From positions 1 through 12,728 of the forward strand of contig DASPJR010000219.1 in assembly GCA_035628505.1 (NCBI GenBank): a stretch of DNA of 12,728 nt. Reading direction: 5' to 3'. Positions 5,798-12,670 of this stretch are shown here, piece by piece (position 1 is the stretch's first letter; the number at the start of each line of letters is the position of its first letter). The notes under the pieces were generated by a model. That model ran no database searches and had not been told where the DNA came from. It was given only the letters and a program-made list of their open reading frames with translations. Source of the stretch: DASPJR01 sp035628505. GTDB taxonomy: Bacteria; Planctomycetota; SZUA-567; H5-PLA8. The translations under genes were made by a program, and so were the position numbers.

Positions 5798-6604
5798 ATG
5801 ATTCAGAAGCTGCACCCTGAAAAGAGCCCGCCGGCGACGACGACCGCGCCGCCGCCGCTGGAAGTTCACGACATGACCGTCGCCTACCACCGCAAGCCGG
5901 TGCTGTGGGACGTGGACCTGGTCATTCCCGAAGGCAAGCTGATCGCCGTCGTCGGTCCCAACGGTGCGGGAAAGAGCACCCTGATCAAAGCCATTCTTGG
6001 CATTGTTCCGCGCGCCAGCGGACGGGTCGAAATTTATGGCCAGCCCTACGAGAAGCAGCGCGCTATCGTCGGCTACGTGCCACAGCGCGAATCGGTTGAC
6101 TGGGACTTCCCCGTTAACGCGCTCGATGTTGTGATGATGGGTCGCTACGGCCGCATCGGCTGGTTCCGGCGGCCGGGCAAAGCCGACCGCGAAGCAGCGC
6201 TCGCGTGCCTGGAGAAAGTCGGCATGGCCGAGTACGCCAGGCGCCAGATCAACCAGCTCTCCGGCGGGCAGCAGCAACGTGTCTTCCTGGCGCGCGCGCT
6301 GGCTCAAGAGGCGCGGCTGTATTTCATGGATGAGCCCTTCGTCGGAGTCGATGCCGCAACCGAGCGTGCCATTGTCACGCTTCTGCGCGAGCTCAAGGCG
6401 CAGGGGAAAACAGTCGTGGCCGTGCATCACGCGCTGCAGACAGTCAAAGAATACTTTGATCATGTCATCCTGTTGAACATGCGCGCCGTGGCCAACGGTC
6501 CGGTGGACGAGGTGTTCACGAACGAGAATCTACAGAAGACTTATGGCGGCAAACTATCGCTGCTCGACCAGGTTGCCGAAGCCGTGCGACGCGGCGGACG
6601 TTGA
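5798..6604 (+). CDS. troB: Metal ABC transporter ATP-binding protein
   Basis: Powers metal import by ATP hydrolysis on the cytoplasmic face, dimerised under the two permeases. The 268-residue protein shows Walker A GPNGAGKST (53-61), Q-loop Q96 in VPQRESVDWDFP, signature LSGGQQQR (154-161), Walker B LYFMDEP (174-180) with D178/E179, and the H-loop in VAVHHAL (about H211). The QRESVDWDFPVNALDVVMMG stretch is characteristic of Zn/Mn/Fe-type transporters of the TroB/ZnuC group. The first 20 residues are a proline/threonine-rich extension. No good Shine-Dalgarno precedes the ATG, since the repeat element ends only 15 nt upstream. The phosphatase gene follows after 18 nt. Confidence 0.94.
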   Translation: MIQKLHPEKSPPATTTAPPPLEVHDMTVAYHRKPVLWDVDLVIPEGKLIAVVGPNGAGKSTLIKAILGIVPRASGRVEIYGQPYEKQRAIVGYVPQRESVDWDFPVNALDVVMMGRYGRIGWFRRPGKADREAALACLEKVGMAEYARRQINQLSGGQQQRVFLARALAQEARLYFMDEPFVGVDAATERAIVTLLRELKAQGKTVVAVHHALQTVKEYFDHVILLNMRAVANGPVDEVFTNENLQKTYGGKLSLLDQVAEAVRRGGR

Positions 6605-6622
6605 GGCTCAAGGAGAACGTTC

Positions 6623-7228
6623 ATGTCCATACGTCCAGGAATTCAAGCGCTGCTGGTTCTCAATGCCGCACTCTGCTGCGCGCTTGTTGCCGGCGAGGCC
6701 GCGCCGGAAAAAGCGGTGCGCGAACTGGCCGTTCCGCGCAAGGACGTGCCGGGGGTCGGCAACTTCGCCAAGATTTCAGATTGCCTCTACCGCGGCGAGC
6801 AGCCCACGGCTGAAGGCTTCGCGCAGCTCAAGAAAATGGGCGTGAAAACCATCGTGAATCTGCGCTCGTTTCACAGCGACCGCAGCAAGCTCAAGGGCTA
6901 TGGCCTGCAGTATGTCCATATCTATTGCAAAGCCTGGCATCCTGAAGACGAGGACGTTCTGGCGTTTCTCAAAGTAATGCAGGACCCCGCAAACCATCCC
7001 GTGTTCGTACACTGCCAGCACGGCGCCGACCGCACGGGGATGATGGTAGCTGCATACCGCATTCTCGAGCAGAACTGGCCGGTCGAGGACGCGGCCAAAG
7101 AGACGCACAATTTCGGCTTTCACAAGATGTTCAAAGACATTCAGAAATACCTGTTGCAGTTCGACCGCGAGCGCATGGCGAAGCTGCTCGAAAATGAACC
7201 GTCGCCACAAATCGATATCGTTAAATAG
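6623..7228 (+). CDS. Exported dual-specificity-type (Cys-based) phosphatase
   Basis: 201 residues with a hydrophobic N-terminus (about 8-24) that looks like a signal peptide, so the protein probably acts in the periplasm. The core starts at NFAKISDCLYRGEQPTAEGF and GVKTIVNLRSF, the usual entry of the dual-specificity phosphatase fold. The P-loop is VHCQHGADRTGMM: H130, catalytic C131, R137 and T138 satisfy HCx5R with Asp before Arg. AWHPEDEDVLAFL (about 104-116) is in the place of the general-acid loop. The substrate is unknown; protein, inositol or other phosphoesters are all possible. AGGAG at 6611-6615, 7 nt from the ATG, supports the start. Location between ATPase and barrel genes of a metal importer is unexpected; coupling to metal uptake is inference from gene order only. 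Confidence 0.88.
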   Translation: MSIRPGIQALLVLNAALCCALVAGEAAPEKAVRELAVPRKDVPGVGNFAKISDCLYRGEQPTAEGFAQLKKMGVKTIVNLRSFHSDRSKLKGYGLQYVHIYCKAWHPEDEDVLAFLKVMQDPANHPVFVHCQHGADRTGMMVAAYRILEQNWPVEDAAKETHNFGFHKMFKDIQKYLLQFDRERMAKLLENEPSPQIDIVK

Positions 7229-7240
7229 GAGAGGGCCATC

Positions 7241-8158
7241 GTGAAACTTAATCTTTTCTGCATCTGTGTTCTCGTATCAGCCTGTGCCATTGCGGGTGAA
7301 AGCGCGGCAATCAAGCCCGGTGTGAGCAGCAGCGCGTTTGAAAAGGAAGAAAAGAAAGCAGCTGACAAAAGCCGCTACAATCTTTTCAATCCTACGCCGC
7401 GCGAGCAGATGCGCGAAATGAGCACCGACCGTCCGGACAAGACCGAAAGTCCCTACACGGTAGATGCCGGGCACTTCCAGTTTGAGACGGATCTGGCAAG
7501 CTACAGCATCGATCGTGAAAACCCGGAGCGTTCCGACGAGCGCGTGAAGAGCCTTGCGATCATGCCGGTGAATTTCAAAATCGGCCTGACCAACCGCATC
7601 GACATTCAATTCGTCTTCGAGACCTACAACATCGTCCATACGCGCGGGCGCAACGAAGACGGCATTCGCACCAGCGAATACCAGGATGGCTTCGGCGACA
7701 TCACCACGCGCCTGAAAATTAACGTTTTCGGAAACGACGAGGGCTCGCGCGCGCTGGCCGTGATGCCATACATCAAGGCCCCGACGAACCAGGACAACCT
7801 GGGCAATAACAAAGTGGAAGGCGGCCTCATCATTCCGTTTGGAATGGATCTGCCGCACGGCTTCAGCATGGGCGTGATGCATCAGACCGATTTGCTCTGG
7901 GACGACGATGATAATGATTACTACGCGCAGTTCGTGCACACGATCACGTTCGGACACGACATCATCGGGAATCTGGGCGGTTACGTCGAATTCTTCAGCG
8001 CTTTCAACACCCGCGGCACGCCATGGGAAGGCACAGCCGATGTCGGATTCACCTACGGCTTCACCGATGACATACAGCTCGATTTCGGGTGCAATTTCGG
8101 CGTGACGCGAAGTGCGGAAGATTTCAATCCGTTCGTGGGGCTGTCAATTCGGTTTTAA
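7241..8158 (+). CDS. Outer-membrane beta-barrel transporter-like protein (phenol meta-pathway 'transporter' family)
   Basis: 305 residues from a GTG 12 nt after the phosphatase stop, with AGGAG at 7227-7231 overlapping that stop. The N-terminus is exported (MKLNLFCICVLVSACAIAGE). VSAC fits a lipobox at Cys15, which is odd for a barrel, so type I cleavage after residue 18-23 is equally possible. STDRPDKTESPYTVDAGHFQ, GLTNRIDIQFVFETY, GFGDITTRLKINVFGND, AVMPYIKAPTN, GFSMGVMHQTD and the ending PFVGLSIRF are typical of the Phenol_MetA_deg-type barrel family. The final Phe and alternating hydrophobics suit outer-membrane insertion. An acidic run (DDDDND, about 221-226) may be an exposed loop. It probably forms an outer-membrane channel; passage of the imported metal is inference from its operon. 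Confidence 0.83.
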   Translation: MKLNLFCICVLVSACAIAGESAAIKPGVSSSAFEKEEKKAADKSRYNLFNPTPREQMREMSTDRPDKTESPYTVDAGHFQFETDLASYSIDRENPERSDERVKSLAIMPVNFKIGLTNRIDIQFVFETYNIVHTRGRNEDGIRTSEYQDGFGDITTRLKINVFGNDEGSRALAVMPYIKAPTNQDNLGNNKVEGGLIIPFGMDLPHGFSMGVMHQTDLLWDDDDNDYYAQFVHTITFGHDIIGNLGGYVEFFSAFNTRGTPWEGTADVGFTYGFTDDIQLDFGCNFGVTRSAEDFNPFVGLSIRF

Positions 8159-8166
8159 TTTTTTCA

Positions 8167-8230
8167 CACAGAGGACACAGAGAGCACGGACGTAGTTTTG
8201 AGAATAAAACTTGCCTCTGTGTCATCTGTG
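8167..8230. repeat. CACAGAGGACACAGAG inverted-repeat element
   Basis: CACAGAGGACACAGAG (8167-8182) and CTCTGTGTCATCTGTG (8215-8230) are reverse complements with one mismatch. A nested AGTTTT/AAAACT stem lies at 8194-8211. It occupies the 96-nt gap between the barrel and first permease genes and resembles the elements at 5656-5782 and 3121-3271 in style. Confidence 0.75.
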
Positions 8231-8254
8231 GTTCAGGGGTAAGAAGAGGCTTTA

Positions 8255-9607
8255 ATGTTCGGCTTGTCGTACAACACGTTTCTCGTTCTCGCCGGTTCGG
8301 GGCTCCTCGGACTTACCGCCGGCGTTGTCGGCGCGTTTGCCGTGCTGCGCCGCCGTTCCTTAATGGGCGATGCGCTGGCGCACGCCGCGTTGCCGGGGCT
8401 GTGCATCGCGTTTCTGCTCTATCAGCAGCGCAACTTTTTTATTTTTCTTGCCGGCGCAACTGTCACGGGGATTCTTGGCGTGCTTTGCGTCTCCTGGCTG
8501 CGCCACAATACGCGCATCAAGGAAGATGCCGCGATCGGCCTGGTGCTGTCGGTTTTCTTCGGAATGGGCATTGTTCTCTCGAGCATCATTCAGGACTTGC
8601 CGACAGGGCAGAAAGCAGGCCTCGATTCGTATCTGCTGGGCCAGACCGCCGGGATGGTGATGCAGGATCTCATTTCAATCATCGCTGTCTCGCTGGCGGC
8701 ACTGCTGGTGCTCCTTCTTTTTTTCAAAGAGTTCACGATCCTCAGCTTCGATCCCGAATACGCCGCCGTGCAGGGCTGGCCAACTTTTCTGCTGGATTTG
8801 GCGATGATGGGTCTGCTGGTGATCACCACCGTCATCGGACTTCCCGCCGTGGGCGTGGTGCTGATGGCGGCGCTGCTGATCATTCCAGGCGTTGCCGCGC
8901 GTTTCTGGACAGACCAGCTCAAGTGGATGCTTATCCTGGCGGCGCTTTTCGGCCTGATTACAGGCATCGCCGGCACGGCCGCGAGCGCCACGCTGTCGGA
9001 CCTTCCGGCCGGCCCGGTCATCGTGCTCACCGGAACGATCATCTTTCTGTTCTCGATGCTCTTCGCTCCGCGCCGCGGAATTCTTTCGCGTGGGATCGAA
9101 CACCTGCGCCTGCGCGCAACGATTGCGCGCCAGAATCTCCTGCGCAGCATGTACGAATTCACCGAACCCGCATTGCCCGAGCGCCGCGCGATCGCCATCG
9201 AGGAGCTCACGCGGGCACGGTCGTGGTCGGCTGGGCAGGTCGAGCGCCTGCTCTCACGCGAAGCACGCCGCAGTCACGTTGAACCGGTTGCGGGAGGCTG
9301 GCGCCTGACGCCCAGTGGCGTAGAAGCCGCGGCGCAGGTCGTGCGCAGCCACCGATTGTGGGAGACATTCCTCATCGAGAACGCCGAGATCGCGCCGGAT
9401 CACGTAGACCGCGACGCCGACCAGATCGAACATATCCTGTCTCCTGATTTGCTGCACAAGCTCGAAGAGCATCTGCGCGAGGCCGGCCGCTGGCCACGCG
9501 GCGCCGGAGAACTTCCGCCCGCCTCCGCGCACGCGACGCCTGCGCTCTTCCCCACCCCGGCGCAGCCGGAGTCCAAGGTTGCGGACGACGGAGGCAAGCC
9601 GCTATGA
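8255..9607 (+). CDS. troC: Metal ABC transporter permease fused to a C-terminal DtxR-like domain (permease 1)
   Basis: 450 residues. Residues 1-275 form an ABC-3 family permease with about seven or eight hydrophobic segments and the family motifs LRRRSLMGDALAHAALPGL (31-49), KEDAAIG and SFDPEYAAVQG. An extra ~165 residues follow. RQNLLRSMYEFTE, AIAIEELTRA, SAGQVERLLSREA and GGWRLTPSGVEAAA (about 292-360) look like a winged helix. RSHRLWETFL and DRDADQIEHILSPDLLHKLE (364-405) match the DtxR metal-binding/dimerisation domain, with putative ligands H366, D389, E392 and H393. The PHG-PIP motif has decayed to WPRGAGELPP. SD-like AGAGG lies at 8245-8249. The stop overlaps the next ATG by 4 nt (ATGA), implying coupled translation. 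The chlamydial YtgCR has the same architecture. The troC name is by position only. Confidence 0.93.
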   Translation: MFGLSYNTFLVLAGSGLLGLTAGVVGAFAVLRRRSLMGDALAHAALPGLCIAFLLYQQRNFFIFLAGATVTGILGVLCVSWLRHNTRIKEDAAIGLVLSVFFGMGIVLSSIIQDLPTGQKAGLDSYLLGQTAGMVMQDLISIIAVSLAALLVLLLFFKEFTILSFDPEYAAVQGWPTFLLDLAMMGLLVITTVIGLPAVGVVLMAALLIIPGVAARFWTDQLKWMLILAALFGLITGIAGTAASATLSDLPAGPVIVLTGTIIFLFSMLFAPRRGILSRGIEHLRLRATIARQNLLRSMYEFTEPALPERRAIAIEELTRARSWSAGQVERLLSREARRSHVEPVAGGWRLTPSGVEAAAQVVRSHRLWETFLIENAEIAPDHVDRDADQIEHILSPDLLHKLEEHLREAGRWPRGAGELPPASAHATPALFPTPAQPESKVADDGGKPL

Positions 9608-11145
9608 TTGCAACGCTTCCGCCGTTTATCGAATCGCTGATGCGCCTGACCGGATACGACGAGATTTCCTTCTGGATCGTGCTGACGGCCGCGCTGGTGA
9701 ATGTTTCCTGCGCGGTGCTGGGCTGTTTTCTCGTGCTGCGTCGCATGAGTCTCCTCGGCGACGCGATCTCGCACGCGATTCTGCCTGGCCTGGTGCTCGG
9801 CTTCATCGTCACTGCCGCACTGCGCACCGGGCCAACCGGACCAGGGGGACGCGAACATATTCCCATGCCGTATTTTGCCATGCTGGTGGGCGCGCTGGCA
9901 ATTGGCGTCATCACCGCGCTTCTGACCGAGATCGTGCACCGCTATGCAAAAGTTCCGGAAGATGCCGCGATGGGCGTGGTCTTCACGTCACTCTTTGCGA
10001 TCGGCGTCATCATGATCCATCGCCTCGCTCGGAACGTAGACCTCGATCCCGGCTGCGTGCTCTACGGCATGCTTGAAACGGCCGCGCTGGATACCGTTGA
10101 GGTGTTTGGCTATGAGTTCTCGCGTCCGGCAGCGAACATGGCCGTGGTCTGCGCCGCCGTGATTGCATTCGTTGCGTTGCTCTGGAAAGAATTAAAAATT
10201 GTTTCCTTTGATCCGCAGCTTGCCACCGCGCAGGGCATCAACGCCCAGCTGGTTCATTACCTTCTGATGGCGATGGTGGCGACGGTCACTGTTGCCGCCT
10301 TTGAAGCGGTCGGCTCGATCCTGGTTGTTGCCATGCTGATCGCACCAGCGGCCGCCGCCTACATGCTCACCGATCGCCTCTCCTCTATGGTAATTCTGTC
10401 CGGCACGATGGGCTTGATTTCTGCCGTGCTCGGCCGCGACCTGGCTCAGGGCAATTCCCTTTCGGCGCGCGCGGTCTGTGCGGTGCTGAGCTTCTTTTTT
10501 TCAATCGGCTCATCGGTGTGGCATTCGCTGAGCACGCTCTCGCTGCAGATCGATTACGTGCCGGTTCAATACGCGCGCGCCTCGGTTTCCGGAATGGGCG
10601 CTGTGGTCGCCGGAGCGCTCTTCGTTGCCGCCGTGCTGTTCTCGCCCAGTCATGGACTGCTCGTGAAAATGATGCGGCAGTTCAACCTGACGCTGCGAAT
10701 CGTGCGCGAAGACGCGCTGGCACTGCTTTACCGCTGGCAGGAGATCGCTCCTGACCGCTCGCTGGAGCACGCGCAGGCTGCAGCCGCACTCGGTGGCGGC
10801 TGGTTTCCGAGACTGGCGCTGTGGTGGCTTCAGCGCGAGGGCCGCATCCAGGCCTGGGCGACGGCCGACGGAAAGCGCGGTCTGAGACTGACGGACAAGG
10901 GCGCACGGCAGGCACAGACGCTCGTTAAATCGCACCGCCTCTGGGAGTCGTACCTTTCGCAGGTACTTGGCTTCCCCGCTGATCATCTGCACGCTCCGGC
11001 CGACCGTACTGAACATTACATCAGCGAGGGACTGTTGCGCGAGGTCGCACGCGAGGTGGAACACCCACACGAGGACCCCCACGGCCGGCCCATTCCGCGA
11101 CGCGAGGGCAGCCGCGTCGACCTTGGCGAGAAAGACTTGCAGTAG
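9604..11145 (+). CDS. troD: Metal ABC transporter permease fused to a C-terminal DtxR-like domain (permease 2)
   Basis: 513 residues. The N-terminal ~350 residues are an ABC-3 permease with about nine hydrophobic segments and LRRMSLLGDAISHAILPGL (45-63), PEDAAMG and SFDPQLATAQG. From about 361 a DtxR-like region follows. REDALALLYRWQ aligns with the first helix of DtxR proteins, retaining the Asp but not the Glu of MEDYLEAIY. RLALWWLQREGRIQA and GLRLTDKGARQA complete a winged helix. KSHRLWESYL and APADRTEHYISEGLL give putative metal ligands H444, D467, E470 and H471. HPHEDPHGRPIP (487-498) is the hallmark sequence near the end of the DtxR dimerisation domain, better preserved than in permease 1. 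No separate promoter or Shine-Dalgarno-dependent start is needed because it overlaps permease 1 by 4 nt. It is the last gene of the operon. Confidence 0.93.
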   Translation: MIATLPPFIESLMRLTGYDEISFWIVLTAALVNVSCAVLGCFLVLRRMSLLGDAISHAILPGLVLGFIVTAALRTGPTGPGGREHIPMPYFAMLVGALAIGVITALLTEIVHRYAKVPEDAAMGVVFTSLFAIGVIMIHRLARNVDLDPGCVLYGMLETAALDTVEVFGYEFSRPAANMAVVCAAVIAFVALLWKELKIVSFDPQLATAQGINAQLVHYLLMAMVATVTVAAFEAVGSILVVAMLIAPAAAAYMLTDRLSSMVILSGTMGLISAVLGRDLAQGNSLSARAVCAVLSFFFSIGSSVWHSLSTLSLQIDYVPVQYARASVSGMGAVVAGALFVAAVLFSPSHGLLVKMMRQFNLTLRIVREDALALLYRWQEIAPDRSLEHAQAAAALGGGWFPRLALWWLQREGRIQAWATADGKRGLRLTDKGARQAQTLVKSHRLWESYLSQVLGFPADHLHAPADRTEHYISEGLLREVAREVEHPHEDPHGRPIPRREGSRVDLGEKDLQ

Positions 11146-11171
11146 CGGCAAACCTTTGAGGATCGTTGCCG
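11146..11171 (+). terminator. Weak hairpin after the metal operon
   Basis: CGGCAA (11146-11151) and TTGCCG (11166-11171) can pair with a small CCT/AGG inner stem. It begins at the base after the permease 2 stop. There is no T-run, so an intrinsic terminator is doubtful; I saw no better one in the 219-nt spacer to 11364, so Rho-dependent ending or readthrough is possible. Confidence 0.25.
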
Positions 11172-11269
11172 GCATTCCCTGAAGGCTTTAAGCCGCGGCG
11201 AGAGTCCTAATCGCACAACCGGGTGTGTCAGTCGCAATTGTTTAAAATGGCTGGTGGATTTTCGCCGTC

Positions 11270-11298
11270 TTGACGAATCTGTAAAATCCGGCTAAAAG
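11270..11298 (+). promoter_or_regulatory. Sigma70-type promoter of the exported-protein gene
   Basis: TTGACG (11270-11275), 17 bp, then TAAAAG (11293-11298). This repeats the spacing and -10 sequence of the promoter at 3929-3957. The predicted start lies near 11305, about 60 nt before the ATG at 11365. No TTAGCC palindrome is present here, so it is not predicted to share metal control. Confidence 0.55.
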
Positions 11299-11364
11299 CT
11301 TTGGCATTACGGGTCTAAAGCGAGCACATCAGGCCGTGTGGGCCATCTAGAAGGGGCGCTGCGA

Positions 11365-12459
11365 ATGGTACGAAGCCGATTGCTGTTGATGCTGGGGAGC
11401 ATTATGGTCCTCGGCGCGAGTGCTCAGGCTGCCGATTTCTTCGGTGAGAATCTCATCGAGGTCAAGCTGAGCCTGCCCAAAGGCGACACCTACATGCGCG
11501 GTGCGTCCGACCCCGTTGCTGATCTGGTAGCCGAGCTGACGCTGACCAACATCACGAAGAAAGAAAATCTCGGCAACGAATCGCAGGTCGTCCCGGCCAA
11601 TCAGCGCTTTACCCCGGATGAAATTGCGCAGCTCGAAGGCCTGTCCAAAGAAGAGCAGAACGCGCTGCTTGAAAAGAAGAAAGCCACCAAGTCCATCGAA
11701 GTTCGTCCGGTAAACAAGGAAAGCCTGGGCGCGTCCTACGTCGAACCGCAGCTCGGACCACACGACGTTGTCGATTTCATCATCACGAAGCTGCCGGACG
11801 AAGGCGAAGCGGCGCCGGCCGAGAACGCCAAGCCGATTATTATTCCCCGCGACAACAAGGCCGACAGCATCAGCCGCGTGGACCTCTCCGAAATCAAGTA
11901 TCTGGCCGCAGGCGAAACCTCTCCCGTCTTCTCGCTGCCGGTCGGCAAGTACTACACCATCCGCGATCCGGGAACCTACTCGATCAAGGCCGTGCTGCGC
12001 ACCATCGGCAACAACACCAAGCCGCAGAAGTTCGCTGAGTCGAACGAAGAAAAGTTCCGCGTGCTGCCGTTCAAGATCGTTCCGCAGACTATTGAGGTGC
12101 TGCAGCGCAACCTGGAATTCTACGAACGCGGCATTCCCAGCTACGATTACCTGCTGTACCAGGTCAAGAACCTCCAGGGCTTCGATGAAGTCTACTTCGC
12201 GCAGCGCATTCCCGTGCGCGGCATTTCGACCTGGGAATGGCAGCGGCTGTGCACGGTAAAAGCGGGCACGCAGGCGCAGATTGCGAACCTTGCTCCCAAG
12301 AAAGTGGCCGTGCTGGCTGTCCACAGCAAGGGCGACGCGGGACTCTATAACATCGATTTCAGCAAGCCGGGTGCGGTGGTTACGGGCAAGATCATCGAAC
12401 TCAAAGACGGTGCGCAGCCGAAGCTGAAAGTCGAAGCCGGCGCCGCTTCCGTCGAATAA
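11365..12459 (+). CDS. Exported protein of unknown function
   Basis: I do not recognise this family. The ATG at 11365 is chosen over a GTG at 11338 because AAGGGG (11351-11356) lies 8 nt upstream and a clean signal peptide starts there (VRSRLLLMLGSIMVLGASAQA, cleavage likely before ADFF). The mature part is about 340 residues. It appears beta-rich, with segments such as LIEVKLSLPKGD, DLVAELTLTN and GKYYTIRDPGTYSIKAVLRT; the last resembles an Ig-like or carbohydrate-binding sandwich strand pair. A charged, probably helical stretch (QLEGLSKEEQNALLEKKK) separates the first strands from the rest. Cysteine is almost absent in the mature part (one, in RLCTVKAG), and no transmembrane segment follows the signal. 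Own promoter and terminator suggest a monocistronic unit. Confidence 0.8.
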   Translation: MVRSRLLLMLGSIMVLGASAQAADFFGENLIEVKLSLPKGDTYMRGASDPVADLVAELTLTNITKKENLGNESQVVPANQRFTPDEIAQLEGLSKEEQNALLEKKKATKSIEVRPVNKESLGASYVEPQLGPHDVVDFIITKLPDEGEAAPAENAKPIIIPRDNKADSISRVDLSEIKYLAAGETSPVFSLPVGKYYTIRDPGTYSIKAVLRTIGNNTKPQKFAESNEEKFRVLPFKIVPQTIEVLQRNLEFYERGIPSYDYLLYQVKNLQGFDEVYFAQRIPVRGISTWEWQRLCTVKAGTQAQIANLAPKKVAVLAVHSKGDAGLYNIDFSKPGAVVTGKIIELKDGAQPKLKVEAGAASVE

Positions 12460-12478
12460 GCTCTTTCCCGCACTGGAA

Positions 12479-12503
12479 GCGCAAGCTAACGCTTTGCGCT
12501 ACA
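12479..12503 (-). repeat. Dispersed palindromic repeat, copy 2
   Basis: Reverse complement of the unit at 370-394, matching 21 of 25 positions. It can pair as AGCGCAAGC/GCTTTGCGCT with one bulged base around TAAC. As with copy 1, a second strong hairpin follows within a few nucleotides (12507-12531). Confidence 0.7.
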
Positions 12504-12506
12504 TCG

Positions 12507-12538
12507 AACGCCAGGCTTCGCGCCTGGCGTTTTCGTTT
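12507..12538 (+). terminator. Rho-independent terminator of the exported-protein gene
   Basis: AACGCCAGGC (12507-12516) and GCCTGGCGTT (12522-12531) form a perfect 10-bp stem with a TTCGC loop, followed by TTCGTTT. It lies 47 nt past the stop codon. Confidence 0.88.
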
Positions 12539-12594
12539 ATCTGCAGTCTTTTTCGAACCCGGCTGTGCAGCCCCTGTACATCCAGATGGCGGAG

Positions 12595-12622
12595 TTGGCA
12601 CCGCGCCGCAGGACGATATATT
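12595..12622 (+). promoter_or_regulatory. Sigma70-type promoter near the right edge
   Basis: TTGGCA (12595-12600, 5 of 6) and TATATT (12617-12622, 5 of 6) are spaced 16 bp apart. The predicted start near 12629 would give a leader of about 42 nt before the ATG at 12671, which supports a new gene beginning at the window edge. Confidence 0.55.
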
Positions 12623-12670
12623 GGCCCGAATATTGCCTGCAACGTGTTGTCTTTCTGGAACAGCATATCC

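Noticed and set aside
8089..9282. Plus-strand 397-codon frame overlapping barrel and permease genes
   Set aside because: It runs through the repeat spacer and out of frame through permease 1, with Arg/Ala-rich low-complexity translation and no recognisable domain.
10801..10860. WW in the permease 2 winged helix compared with the Trp-codon control known for chlamydial YtgCR
   Set aside because: Only two adjacent Trp codons are present, within a helix rather than a leader or linker, so tryptophan-dependent control is not supported.
10669..11145. Internal ATG at 10669 that could make a soluble DtxR-like fragment of permease 2
   Set aside because: No Shine-Dalgarno sequence precedes it, and a similar ATG in permease 1 (9149) also lacks one; proteolytic release is the better hypothesis.
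11347..12324. Long minus-strand open frame (325 codons) opposite the exported-protein gene
   Set aside because: The plus-strand frame has a promoter, Shine-Dalgarno, signal peptide and terminator; the minus frame has none of these.
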